A DNA stretch of 36,994 nt from Acidobacteriota bacterium. GTDB lineage: Bacteria > Acidobacteriota > UBA4820. Location of the stretch: contig JAKQCT010000076.1 in NCBI GenBank assembly GCA_029559035.1, positions 1 through 36,994 on the forward strand, in the 5' to 3' direction. The notes under the pieces were generated by a model. That model was not told where the DNA came from. It made no database searches and saw only the letters and a list, made by a program, of their open reading frames with translations. How positions within the stretch are numbered: the stretch's first letter is position 1; every line of letters begins with the position of its first letter. The position numbers and the translations under genes are program-made. Of the stretch, positions 15,767-23,644 are shown in pieces.

Positions 15767-16195
15767 TCCAGTTTCCCTTTCCTCTTATATTATACTCCCT
15801 CCACCGTGTCATTTGGAGCGACAGATGGAAAATCCCCCTCGATCTCCCTTGGAGCCGGGGGACACGATCCCGATTCAAAATGACGAATCGGGTCATGTCC
15901 CCCTCGGGCGGCAAACAGCCGTTCGCCCCTACGAAAGACAAATAATTTCCAATTGACCCATCAGCCTTCAGCCCATAACTTGCCCGAAGGGCGTATAGTG
16001 CCGCGCCCAAAGACGACTTCACGTCGCGACAGGGCGCTTTCTCTGCCGGGGAGGTGTTCAGCGAGCGAGTTTACGAGCGGAGCGCCTAAGAGGGGAGAGG
16101 ATCGCCCCCCTCTTCGGGAAGCGAAGCGTCATGCCTTCCCTCGTGGATGCTTGCCGTTGTCTGCTGCAATGGCATATATTGGGAGCGGAGAAATC
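15767..16195. other. 429-bp spacer without a gene
   Basis: The sequence is hairpin-rich. CCCGATTC (15869-15876) pairs with GAATCGGG (15885-15892). AAGAGGGG (16088-16095) pairs with CCCCTCTT (16107-16114). GCCGTTCGCCCCTAC at 15918-15932 is the exact reverse complement of 25925-25939. A CAGCCTTCAGCC remnant lies near 15961. A frame in phase with the downstream glycosyltransferase is open from 15953, but it has no family similarity or RBS. Probably a mix of small dispersed repeats. Confidence 0.55.
16151..16180 (+). promoter_or_regulatory. Weak promoter-like sequence before the 16196 gene
   Basis: TTGCCG (16151-16156), an 18-base spacer and TATATT (16175-16180). It would give a leader of about nine bases that barely keeps the ribosome binding site, which lowers confidence. 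Confidence 0.28.
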
Positions 16196-16945
16196 ATGCT
16201 TATAAGCGTCCTGATGCCGGCATACAACGAGGAAGAGCTTATCGGAAGGGCGATCGGTTCCGTCAGGGAGAGCTTTGCGTCCGCGGGACAGGACTCCTAC
16301 GAGATCGTCGTCTGCGACAACAACTCGACCGACTGCACGGCAAAGATCGCTTCGGAAATGGGCGCGAAGGTTGTCCCGGAGCCGCACAACCAGATAGCAA
16401 GAGCCAGGAATACAGCCGCGAAAGCCGCTTCCGGGGAATGGCTCATATTCATCGATGCCGATACCAGCCTGAACTCGGGCGTCCTCATGGAAGCCCTAGA
16501 TCACATCTTGTCGGGCAATGTTTGCGGGGGCGGCGCGAGGATGGAGTTCGACGGCGACATCGGGAAGATCGGCCGTTTCATGTGCCGTCTCTGGAACCGG
16601 CTCTCGAAGACATTCAAGCTCGCCGCGGGGGCTTTCATTTTCTGCAGCGCCGAGGCGTTCCGCGCGACCGGAGGATTCAGCGAATCTTTTTACGTCTCGG
16701 AGGAGGTATGGTTCTCCCTGAAACTGGGAAGGTGGGGCAGAAAGAGGGGGAAGGAGTTCGCCGTCATCTGGGAAAGGCCGGTGATCACCTCCGCGAGGAA
16801 AATTGAATGGTACGGACCCTGGCGCGTCCTCCTGCAGTTCCTATTGTTCCTTGTTCCCGGCGCGATAAACACCCGCCTCGCAGCCAGGCATTGGTACACC
16901 CGGCCGGATAAACCCAGACAGTTCGAAAAACCTAGCCGGGATTGA
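16196..16945 (+). CDS. Family 2 glycosyltransferase
   Basis: GT-A glycosyltransferase of 249 residues, probably acting on an envelope glycan or lipid-linked sugar. Features are the N-terminal ISVLMPAYNEEELIGRAI, VVCDNNSTDCTAKIA (the CDNxSxD nucleotide site), IARARNTAAKAASGEWLIFIDAD (split across residues about 64-86, ending in the DAD metal site) and an acceptor-side GGFSE..YVSEEVWFSLKL segment. A hydrophobic C-terminal helix (LLQFLLFLVPGAI) may anchor it to the membrane. The start is placed at 16196, just before the homologous region and after GGAGCGGAG. The frame is open 81 codons further upstream, without family character. It stands alone. Its GC-rich composition matches the core genome rather than the AT-rich genes to its left. 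Confidence 0.88.
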   Translation: MLISVLMPAYNEEELIGRAIGSVRESFASAGQDSYEIVVCDNNSTDCTAKIASEMGAKVVPEPHNQIARARNTAAKAASGEWLIFIDADTSLNSGVLMEALDHILSGNVCGGGARMEFDGDIGKIGRFMCRLWNRLSKTFKLAAGAFIFCSAEAFRATGGFSESFYVSEEVWFSLKLGRWGRKRGKEFAVIWERPVITSARKIEWYGPWRVLLQFLLFLVPGAINTRLAARHWYTRPDKPRQFEKPSRD

Positions 16946-17207
16946 AAATGGATTGCCGAAACCCTAGAGCTGAAGGCGAAAGTCTTACACAAGCTGGGAA
17001 GCAAGATAAAAGTCAGAAGTGAGAAGGCAGAAGACAGAAGTTTTATAAGGAAATAGATTCCACAATTTTAAATTTTGCACTTTTCAATTTTCAATTTAAA
17101 ATTCGCCGAAGGCGCTACATGAGAAGAGTCAATCCTTCCACAAATTTAAAATTTGCACTTTTCAATTTTCAATTTAAAATTCGCCGAAGGCGCACCCCCC
17201 TAACCCC
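16946..17207. other. Spacer before the rimP promoter, dominated by AT-rich filler
   Basis: No gene was seen. The left part has purine-rich simple sequence (GAAGGCAGAAGACAGAAG). The right part is a 56-bp direct duplication of the AT-rich filler ending in TCGCCGAAGGCGC. Confidence 0.6.
17060..17193. repeat. 56-bp direct duplication of AT-rich filler
   Basis: Copies at 17060-17115 and 17138-17193 (offset 78 bp) are identical apart from a few bases. Each runs CCACAA, AT-rich words, TTGCACTTTTCAATTTTC, then AAAATTCGCCGAAGGCGC. The TCGCCGAAGGCG end forms a small GCC-GAA-GGC hairpin. Confidence 0.8.
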
Positions 17208-17236
17208 TTGCAATTGATCTGATTATGTGGTATAAA
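17208..17236 (+). promoter_or_regulatory. Promoter of the rimP-nusA-infB operon
   Basis: TTGCAA (17208-17213), a spacer of exactly 17 bases and TATAAA (17231-17236). The start site would fall near 17243, giving a short leader that begins almost at the hairpin at 17248. Confidence 0.68.
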
Positions 17237-17247
17237 TCCGCTCTTGG

Positions 17248-17275
17248 AAAGTGGGCTTCACGCCCACTTTTTTTT
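17248..17275 (+). terminator. Terminator-shaped hairpin in the rimP leader
   Basis: AAAGTGGGC (17248-17256), a TTCAC loop and GCCCACTTT (17262-17270), then T to 17275. The stem is nine perfect base pairs with a U-run, so it has the form of an intrinsic terminator. It lies between the promoter and the rimP ribosome binding site, within the first ~35 nt of the predicted transcript. It could attenuate, protect the 5' end, or end a transcript entering from upstream. Confidence 0.6.
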
Positions 17276-17290
17276 CTGAAGGGAGCAAGT

Positions 17291-17770
17291 GTGGCGGGTA
17301 CGGACTGGAAGGAAAGGCTGAAGGGGTTCGCCCTGCAGGCGAGCGCGAGGAATTCTGTCGAGCTCTACGATGTGGAGACGACGCAGTCCGGAAGAAGGTG
17401 GACGGTCAGGGTCACTCTCGATTCGCAGGAGAGGGAGATCTCGATCGCCGACTGCGAGGCTGTCTCGCGGGACCTTTCGGCGGCTTTCGACCTGGAGGAT
17501 GTGATCCCCCACGCCTACACCCTTGAAGTGAGCTCCCCCGGGCTCGAGAGGAAGCTGAGGAGCCTCAAGGAGTTCGAGAGGTTCACGGGAAGAAAGGCCA
17601 ACGTGGTGTACGACACGCTGTCGGAAGAGATACCGCACGGCTTCATTGAAGGGGAGATCGCGGGAGTTTCCGGGGAAACGGTGACGATAAAGCCGGAGAA
17701 GGGCTTCCCGCTGGAGATACCATACGGAAAGATAAAACGGGCGAGGCTCGTTTTCGAATTTTCAAAGTGA
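17291..17770 (+). CDS. rimP: Ribosome maturation factor RimP
   Basis: RimP helps late assembly of the 30S head. The N-terminal alpha/beta domain carries the typical VELYDVETTQSGRRWTVRV strand pair and DCEAVSRDLSAAFDLEDVI. The family signature YTLEVSSPGLERKL (about 76-89) follows, and the C-terminal SH3-like domain ends IKRARLVFEF. I choose the GTG at 17291 (VAGTDWKERL), preceded by AAGGGAG, giving 159 aa, the family length. Longer forms would read through the leader hairpin. It is the first gene of the translation operon, and nusA follows after 15 bp. Control probably involves the hairpin just upstream. Confidence 0.93.
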   Translation: MAGTDWKERLKGFALQASARNSVELYDVETTQSGRRWTVRVTLDSQEREISIADCEAVSRDLSAAFDLEDVIPHAYTLEVSSPGLERKLRSLKEFERFTGRKANVVYDTLSEEIPHGFIEGEIAGVSGETVTIKPEKGFPLEIPYGKIKRARLVFEFSK

Positions 17771-17785
17771 GAGGAGTTTTTTGCA

Positions 17786-19117
17786 ATGAATGAGATCCTT
17801 CAGGCAATCGAAATGGTCGGCAGGGAAAAGGGGCTGGGACGGGAGATAATCATCGAGGCTCTCGAAGAGGCCATGGTCGCGGCGGCCAAGAAAGTGCTCA
17901 AGACCAACAAGAAGATCATCGGCCATTTCAACCCGGACAACGGAGAAGTGGAACTTTTCAGCCTCATGACGGTCGTGGACCCGGAGAACCTTCCCGAAGA
18001 GGAAGAGTTCAACGAGGACGTCCACCTGCCGTACGATGAGGCTCTGCGCCTCGCCCCCGACATCGAGATCGGCGACGCGCTGGAGTTCCCGCTCGAATCG
18101 ACCCCCCAGATGGGCAGGATCGCCGCCCAGCAGGCGAAGCAGGTCCTGACGCAGAAGATTCGCGAGGCCGAGAGGGAGATCATCTACGAAGAATTCAAGG
18201 AAAAGCTGGGGACCATCATAAACGGGATAGTGAAGAGGGTCGAGCGCGGCAACCTGATCGTGGACATAGGCAGGACCGAAGCGATCCTCCCGATCTCCGA
18301 GCAGGTTAGAAGGACCGAAAGGTTCGCCCAGGGCGAGAGGATCAGGGCGCTGATCGTAGAAGTCCGCGACCAGGCGAAGGGCGGAAGCCAGATAGTGCTT
18401 TCCAGGAGCAGGCCCGAATTCGTTTCCAAGCTCTTCCTGATGGAGGTCCCCGAGATCTACGACGGGACCGTCATGATCAAGGGCGTCGCCAGGGACGCGG
18501 GCGAGCGCACCAAGATCGCCGTCGCCTCGAAGGACAAGGAAGTAGACCCGATAGGAGCATGCATCGGAATGCGCGGCATGAGGGTCCAGGCCGTCACCCG
18601 CGAACTCAGAGGCGAAAAGATAGACATCATATCCTTCAAGGAGGACCTCACCGATTACGTCAAGGCGTCCCTCGCTCCGGCCGTCATCACGAGGGTCGAG
18701 GTGATAGACACCGAGACCAAGAGGATGGAGGTCATCGTGAGCGAGGACCAGCTCTCCCTCTGCATCGGCAAGAAGGGCCAGAACGTGAAGCTCGCCGGCG
18801 AACTTGTCGGCTGGGAGCTTTCCGTGAAGAGCGAAAGCACCAAGAAGGAGGAGCTGCTCGCGGCGATGGCTTCCGGCAAGGCGCAGGAAGCGGCCGAAGG
18901 CGGCGAATCCGAACAGGCTCCGGAGGATGTCGAGGTTGCGCTTCCCGACATTCCGGGCGTCCCCGTGAAAGTCCTCGAGGCCATCGTGCTGAAAGGCTGG
19001 GCAAACGGCGAAGCGCTCGCGGAGATATCCGACGAGGAACTTCTGGCGCTCCCCCAGATGAACGAGAGAGCGCTGAAAGCCCTTAGAGCCTGGGCCGGGG
19101 AGAGGAGAGATAGTTGA
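17786..19117 (+). CDS. nusA: Transcription elongation/termination factor NusA
   Basis: NusA binds RNA polymerase and nascent RNA, modulating pausing, termination and antitermination. In order: an N-terminal polymerase-binding domain (about 1-130), an S1 domain beginning GIVKRVERGNLIVDIGRTEA (about 142 on), and two KH domains (about 200-345) with IGMRGMRVQAVTREL and CIGKKGQNVKLAGEL. After an acidic linker the protein ends in a helix-hairpin-helix-like unit (PGVPVKVLEAIVLKGWANG..LLALPQMNERALKAL, about 391-435). The full length is 443 aa. RBS AGAGGAG precedes ATG 17786. The infB start follows the stop by one base. The ylxR and L7Ae-like genes often found between nusA and infB are absent. Confidence 0.97.
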   Translation: MNEILQAIEMVGREKGLGREIIIEALEEAMVAAAKKVLKTNKKIIGHFNPDNGEVELFSLMTVVDPENLPEEEEFNEDVHLPYDEALRLAPDIEIGDALEFPLESTPQMGRIAAQQAKQVLTQKIREAEREIIYEEFKEKLGTIINGIVKRVERGNLIVDIGRTEAILPISEQVRRTERFAQGERIRALIVEVRDQAKGGSQIVLSRSRPEFVSKLFLMEVPEIYDGTVMIKGVARDAGERTKIAVASKDKEVDPIGACIGMRGMRVQAVTRELRGEKIDIISFKEDLTDYVKASLAPAVITRVEVIDTETKRMEVIVSEDQLSLCIGKKGQNVKLAGELVGWELSVKSESTKKEELLAAMASGKAQEAAEGGESEQAPEDVEVALPDIPGVPVKVLEAIVLKGWANGEALAEISDEELLALPQMNERALKALRAWAGERRDS

Positions 19118-19118
19118 A

Positions 19119-21836
19119 ATGGCGAAGTTAAGGGTCCACGAACTCGCGAAGAAAAGAGGCATCAGCTCCACGAAGCTTCTCGAAGACCTCAAGGCCCACG
19201 GATATGACGTAAAGGCGGTCGTAAGCATGGTCGACGAGACCTGCGTCGACGCCAAAGGCAACGTCGTGCCGCCCGTCCACGGCGCGAAGAAAAAGGCCAA
19301 GGAAGAGAAGGCCCATCCCGCGCCGGCAATAACAGAAGAGTCGAAGCCCGAACCCCCGAAGGAGCCCGAGGGGCTGAAGGTGGTCGCGCAGGTCCCGAAG
19401 GCAGGCCAGAAGCATGTTTTCAGGGTTTCCAAGGCGCTGAGCCAGATCAAGCCGGAAGAGCTGCGTCCCGTCGCGCCGCCCCCTCCGCCGCCCCCTCCGC
19501 CGGAGGAAAAACCTCCGAAACATGAAAAGGAGGCCAAGGCGGAACCTTCGAAGAAGAAGGAAGAGGCGCCTTCAAAGGTTGAAAAAGCGGAAAAACCGCA
19601 GGCGGTCGAACAAGTGGAGCAAGCGGAGGCAGAGACGGCCCCACAGGCGAAAGCGGAAGAGGCTCCGTCTCCTGAGCACGCCGAGCCGGCCCCCGCGGCA
19701 GCTGCTCCTGCACCGCACAAGAAGGGCGAAGAGAGGAAGGTCGTTCTTCCGAAAGCTCCCGTGAGGGAACCTTCGATCACCCATGTGCCCAGACGCCCCG
19801 TCCCCGAAGGCGGGGCCAGGATCATCCATCACGCGCCGAGGCCGGTCAAGACCGATCAGCCGGTCCCGGAGGGGACCACCGCGGGGCCTTCGCCGAAGCT
19901 CATTCCAGTTCCCGAAAGGCACGCCGGAAAGCCGGCGGGAGCGGCTCCGTTCCCGGCGGGTTACCAGCGGCCGACGGACAGCAAGAAGAAGAGCAAGAGG
20001 GACAGGAGGATCGACAAGCTCCAGGCCAAGCAGGAGAGGTTCGAGAGGATAGAGCAGGAGGTTCTCAAGGACCAGGAGATGGGAGAGAAGGGCGAAGCCA
20101 TCTTCATCCGCGAAGGTATCACCGTCAAGGAATTGGCGGAAAAGATAAATACCAAGGTGAAGGACATCATCCAGAAATACATGATGAGAGGAGTCTTCCT
20201 CACCATCAACCAGCCGCTCAACCCCGACCTCGCGATCCAGATATGCGCGGGTTTCGGCTACCAGGCCGAGATCATCTCCTTCGAGGACGAACTGGTGATG
20301 ACCCAGGAATCCCCGAGGGAGGGCGAAAAGGCGGGCAGGGCGCCGATCGTCACCGTCATGGGGCACGTCGACCACGGGAAATCCAGCCTCCTCGAGGCCA
20401 TCCACCACATCGACATCACCGGGCACGAGCACGGCGGGATAACCCAGCACATCGGCGCCTACAAGGTCAGGCACAAGGAGAGGGAGTACGTCTTCCTCGA
20501 CACGCCCGGCCACGAAGCTTTCACGATGATGAGAGCGAGGGGCGCGAAGGTCACCGACATAGTCATACTCGTGGTCGCCGCGGACGACGGCGTCATGCCC
20601 CAGACCATCGAGGCGATCAACCACTGCAAGGCGGCCAATGTTCCGATCATCGTGGCTATCAACAAGATCGACAAGCCCGGGTCCACGCCGGACAGGGTCA
20701 AGCAGGACCTGATGACGTACGGCATCGTGACGGAGGATTTCGGAGGCACGACAGTGGCGGTCCCGATCTCCGCCAAGAAGAGGATCGGCATAGACGACCT
20801 TCTGGACATGCTCTCCCTCACGGTGGAAATGATGAACCTCAAGGCGATCCCGACATCGCAGGGCACCGGAACGGTCCTGGAAGCCAAGCTCGACAAGGCC
20901 AGGGGCGCCGTCGCGACTGTCCTGATCCAGGACGGCACCATCAAGATAGGCGACGTCTTCCTCTGCGGCTCGACCTGGGGAAGGATCCGCCAGCTCTATA
21001 GCGACAGGGGCGAGAAGATAGAGAAGGCGGGGCCGGCGACGCCCGCCGAAGTACTCGGGTTCCTTGAAGTTCCGGCGGTCGGAGCGATCTTCCAGGTGGT
21101 CGAGAGTGAAGCCCAGGCAAGGCAGATATCCGGGTTCAGGAAGGAAAAGGAGAAGCAGCAGGCCCTCCAGAGGAAGAAGGTCACGCTGGAGAACGTCTTC
21201 GGCGCCATCAAGGAAGGCGAGGTGCAGGAGCTCTCGATCATCCTCAAGGCCGACGTCCAGGGTTCCATCGAAGCTCTCGGGCAGCAGCTCGCCGACGTTT
21301 CGACCTCGGAAGTCAAGGTGTCGATCGTCCACAGCGGCGTGGGCGCGGTGACGGAGAGCGACGTACTGCTCGCCTCAGCCAGCAACGCGGTGGTCATTGC
21401 CTTCAACGTGCGTCCCGACAAGAAGGCCGTAGACCTTGCCAAGGCCGAAGGGGTCGAGATCAAGACCTTCACCATCATCTACAACCTGCTCGAAGAGATA
21501 AAGCAGGCGCTGACCGGGATGCTCAAGCCGATCGAGACGGAAGTGGTCCTCGGACACGCCGAAGTGAGGGAAGTCTTCAAGATCGGAGGTTTCGGGACCA
21601 TCGCCGGATGCATGGTGAGCGACGGCAAGATCCCGAGAAGCGCCAGGATACGCGTTCTCAGGGACAACGTGGTCGTTTACGAGAGCACGCTGAAATCGCT
21701 CAAGAGGTTCAAGGACGACGCGAGCGAGGTGAAGGAAGGGCTCGAGTGCGGCATAGGCATCGAGAACTTCAACGACATAAAGACCGGCGATGTCATCGAG
21801 GCGTTCGAGACGAAGACGGAGGCGAGGACGCTGTAA
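19119..21836 (+). CDS. infB: Translation initiation factor IF-2
   Basis: GTPase that places initiator tRNA on the 30S subunit and promotes subunit joining. The N-terminal small helical domain (AKLRVHELAKKRGISSTKLLEDL, here split as residues 2-24) is followed by a long low-complexity Pro/Glu/Lys/Ala linker (about 50-290, including a run of prolines near 121-131). The second IF2_N region (about 335-390, ITVKELAEKINTKVKDI) precedes the G domain. G1 is GHVDHGKS at 415-422, G3 is DTPGHE and G4 is NKID. Domains II to IV follow to the end (905 aa). G1 has S rather than the usual T after K. It starts directly after nusA and ends at an intrinsic terminator. Confidence 0.97.
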   Translation: MAKLRVHELAKKRGISSTKLLEDLKAHGYDVKAVVSMVDETCVDAKGNVVPPVHGAKKKAKEEKAHPAPAITEESKPEPPKEPEGLKVVAQVPKAGQKHVFRVSKALSQIKPEELRPVAPPPPPPPPPEEKPPKHEKEAKAEPSKKKEEAPSKVEKAEKPQAVEQVEQAEAETAPQAKAEEAPSPEHAEPAPAAAAPAPHKKGEERKVVLPKAPVREPSITHVPRRPVPEGGARIIHHAPRPVKTDQPVPEGTTAGPSPKLIPVPERHAGKPAGAAPFPAGYQRPTDSKKKSKRDRRIDKLQAKQERFERIEQEVLKDQEMGEKGEAIFIREGITVKELAEKINTKVKDIIQKYMMRGVFLTINQPLNPDLAIQICAGFGYQAEIISFEDELVMTQESPREGEKAGRAPIVTVMGHVDHGKSSLLEAIHHIDITGHEHGGITQHIGAYKVRHKEREYVFLDTPGHEAFTMMRARGAKVTDIVILVVAADDGVMPQTIEAINHCKAANVPIIVAINKIDKPGSTPDRVKQDLMTYGIVTEDFGGTTVAVPISAKKRIGIDDLLDMLSLTVEMMNLKAIPTSQGTGTVLEAKLDKARGAVATVLIQDGTIKIGDVFLCGSTWGRIRQLYSDRGEKIEKAGPATPAEVLGFLEVPAVGAIFQVVESEAQARQISGFRKEKEKQQALQRKKVTLENVFGAIKEGEVQELSIILKADVQGSIEALGQQLADVSTSEVKVSIVHSGVGAVTESDVLLASASNAVVIAFNVRPDKKAVDLAKAEGVEIKTFTIIYNLLEEIKQALTGMLKPIETEVVLGHAEVREVFKIGGFGTIAGCMVSDGKIPRSARIRVLRDNVVVYESTLKSLKRFKDDASEVKEGLECGIGIENFNDIKTGDVIEAFETKTEARTL

Positions 21837-21837
21837 C

Positions 21838-21859
21838 AAAAAGGCCTGAAAGCCTTTTT
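21838..21859 (+). terminator. Intrinsic terminator after infB
   Basis: AAAAAGGC (21838-21845), loop CTGAAA, GCCTTTTT (21852-21859), two bases after the infB stop. The A-run upstream and U-run downstream make it potentially bidirectional. It would partly separate infB from ylxP-rbfA-truB. Confidence 0.75.
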
Positions 21860-22036
21860 GAATTTAAAGTTGGAAATTGTAAATTGAAAATTTTAAATTT
21901 GAGGAGAAAAATTTCCCTGAATTTAAAATTTCAAGCGGGCGATTTGAAATTGGAGGTTGAAAAGTGAAAAATGAAAAATCAGGGAAAAACAATTCCTCAA
22001 TTTTAAATTTTTCAATTTTCAATCTTATATTTTCAA
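21860..22036. repeat. AT-rich dispersed intergenic repeat
   Basis: Successive words of the AATTTAAA, TTGAAAATT and TTTTCAATTTTC type, the same family as at 1066-1157, 17060-17193 and 25882-25917. No gene is visible between infB and ylxP. In this copy the words change orientation halfway, so the transcript could fold back on itself. Confidence 0.6.
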
Positions 22037-22038
22037 TT

Positions 22039-22058
22039 CCCTCCGGCGAAGCGGAGGG
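22039..22058 (+). promoter_or_regulatory. Hairpin covering the ylxP ribosome binding site
   Basis: CCCTCCG (22039-22045), loop GCGAAG, CGGAGGG (22052-22058). The 3' arm contains the GGAGGG Shine-Dalgarno that serves the start at 22067, so folding would hide it from the ribosome. Confidence 0.5.
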
Positions 22059-22066
22059 TGGTTGAC

Positions 22067-22360
22067 TTGCCCGAACGGGCCGTTGTCGCCGTCATCAGGC
22101 TCGATTTCAGGCTTCCCTACTCTGGAAGCCTAAAGGACAAGAGGTCAGTGGTGAGGTCTTTCAAGGAGAAGGCGCGGAGCCGTTTTTCCGTGTGCGTCGT
22201 TGAGAGCGGGAAGCAGGATCTCGCGGACGAGGCTTCGCTCACCTTAGCCTCGGTCTCCTGCAACGGCGAAGAGGCGAGGAAAGTGCTTAAAGCGGCGGTG
22301 GAGTTCCTGGAGGACAATTATCCGGTCCAGGTGACCGCAGTGATCGAAGAGGTGTTCTGA
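22067..22360 (+). CDS. ylxP: YlxP-like DUF503 family protein
   Basis: Small protein usually found between infB and rbfA, linked to ribosome assembly; its biochemical role is not established. The text is typical: VVAVIRLDFRLPYSGSLKDKRSVVRS, then KARSRFSVCVVESGKQDL and a C-terminal VQVTAVIEEVF strand (segments listed separately). The TTG at 22067 is chosen as start because GGAGGG lies eight bases upstream and the result is 97 aa, the family length. A GTG at 22058 overlaps the Shine-Dalgarno itself and is unlikely. The stop overlaps the rbfA start (TGATG), so the two are translationally coupled. Confidence 0.88.
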   Translation: MPERAVVAVIRLDFRLPYSGSLKDKRSVVRSFKEKARSRFSVCVVESGKQDLADEASLTLASVSCNGEEARKVLKAAVEFLEDNYPVQVTAVIEEVF

Positions 22361-22722
22361 TGAGGCGTTTCTCGAAAACGGACAAGGTTTCAGACCTGTT
22401 GAGGCACGCGATATCCAACGCGCTGCTTTTCGAGCTCCAGGTCGAGAAACTGAAGTGGATAAGCATTACGGACGTCAGAGTCAACAGGGACGTCAAGATC
22501 GCCGACGTTTATTACACGGCCATAGAATCCCAGGTGACTAAGGAGGAGGCCGCGGCGCTCATCTCGAGGCACCTCCCGGAGCTGAAGCGGTACCTTGCCC
22601 GGAACCTTAGGCTGAGGCAGCTGCCTGAGCTGAGGTTCAAGATCGACGACGTGGAGGAGAAGGCCCAGGAAATAGACAAGCTGCTTCTCGAGATCTCGAA
22701 AGGCGTCAAGAATGACGGATAG
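22360..22722 (+). CDS. rbfA: 30S ribosome-binding factor RbfA
   Basis: Cold-shock-associated factor that binds immature 30S subunits and assists 16S 5'-end processing. The single KH-like domain is intact: KVSDLLRHAISNAL, ISITDVRVNRDVKIADVYYT and LRLRQLPELRFKIDD, the last matching the family's 'R..PEL.F..D' signature. At 120 aa the length is standard. It starts in the TGATG overlap with ylxP and ends overlapping truB by 11 bp, so ylxP, rbfA and truB are coupled. Confidence 0.95.
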   Translation: MRRFSKTDKVSDLLRHAISNALLFELQVEKLKWISITDVRVNRDVKIADVYYTAIESQVTKEEAAALISRHLPELKRYLARNLRLRQLPELRFKIDDVEEKAQEIDKLLLEISKGVKNDG

Positions 22723-23602
22723 CGCTCCTGTCAGGCCCGGGCTGATCCTCCTGGACAAGCCTTCAGGGCTTACTTCCCACGACTGCGTGAAGGAAGTGAG
22801 AAGGCTCTGCCCGAGGCGGACCAAGGTCGGCCATGGAGGCACCCTCGATCCTTTCTCGACGGGCCTTTTGATGGTGCTGGTCGGGAAAGCCACGAGACTT
22901 GCATCCTTTTTCCAGGGCATGGACAAGGTTTACGAAGGTTTGTTCCGGTTCGGGGCGTCGACCGACACCTTCGACAGGGACGGGCAGGTAGTCGAGGAAG
23001 GGCCGCTGCCGGATTGGAGCAGGATCGATCTCAGGGAGCTCGAAGCCTCTTTCGTGGGGCCGCAGATGCAGGTCCCTCCGTCGTTCAGCGCGAAAAGGAT
23101 AAAGAAACAGAGGGCTTACGAGCTGGCGAGGATGGGTGAGGATGTGGTCCTGGAACCTGTTCCCATAGAGATCTACAGCTTCAAGTTGGAAAGGAATTCC
23201 GAAGATTCTCTCAGGTTCAGCCTCAGATGCTCTTCGGGCACTTATGTCCGGTCGATCGCGAGGGACGCGGGGGTAAAGATAGGCTCCCCCTGCCATTGCG
23301 TCGAGCTCATCAGGAGGACGGTCGGGCCCTTCTCCCTGGAATCAGCCAACGGTATTTCGGAGCCGTTCGCCGAGAAGGGGTTCATACCTTTCGACAGGAT
23401 AGACCTCGCCATCCCCCCTGTAAGGGTCGATTTCCGCGAGGAAAGGCTGGTCCTGAACGGCCAGGACGTGATAGCCCCCCGGGACCTGCCCATAGATTCA
23501 AAGTGGGTCAAGCTGGTCAGCCCTAGGGAAGCTTTTCTGGGGATCGGCAGGGTGGAAGGGCGCGCGATCCACCCCCATGTCGTTTTTCACGAGCAGAGTT
23601 GA
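22712..23602 (+). CDS. truB: tRNA pseudouridine-55 synthase TruB
   Basis: Isomerises U55 in the T-loop of most tRNAs. The N-terminal LILLDKPSGLTSHDCV and the catalytic loop GHGGTLDPFSTGLL (D46 the nucleophilic aspartate) are present. LDPFS replaces the common LDPLA. YEGLFRFGASTDTFDRDG, the RCSSGTYVRSIARDAG motif and a C-terminal PUA-like region (about 240-296, VRVDFREERLVLNGQDV) complete it. 296 aa is normal. The ATG at 22712 lies inside the rbfA 3' end. It is the last gene of the conserved translation block. Confidence 0.96.
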   Translation: MTDSAPVRPGLILLDKPSGLTSHDCVKEVRRLCPRRTKVGHGGTLDPFSTGLLMVLVGKATRLASFFQGMDKVYEGLFRFGASTDTFDRDGQVVEEGPLPDWSRIDLRELEASFVGPQMQVPPSFSAKRIKKQRAYELARMGEDVVLEPVPIEIYSFKLERNSEDSLRFSLRCSSGTYVRSIARDAGVKIGSPCHCVELIRRTVGPFSLESANGISEPFAEKGFIPFDRIDLAIPPVRVDFREERLVLNGQDVIAPRDLPIDSKWVKLVSPREAFLGIGRVEGRAIHPHVVFHEQS

Positions 23603-23644
23603 GTAACTTTCGGATAAATGCTATTTTATTAGCAGGGGATGAGA

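Noticed and set aside
15953-16195. 81-codon N-terminal extension of the glycosyltransferase
   Set aside because: It lacks family similarity and an RBS and contains dispersed hairpins. The glycosyltransferase fold begins right after the ATG at 16196.
17762-19825. 687-codon minus-strand open frame opposite nusA and infB
   Set aside because: It lies wholly antisense to unmistakable nusA and infB. It is Ser/Gly/Ala-rich low complexity without domain signatures and is a product of GC-rich third positions.
19572-21332. 586-codon minus-strand open frame opposite infB
   Set aside because: Antisense shadow of the IF-2 gene, with no motifs.
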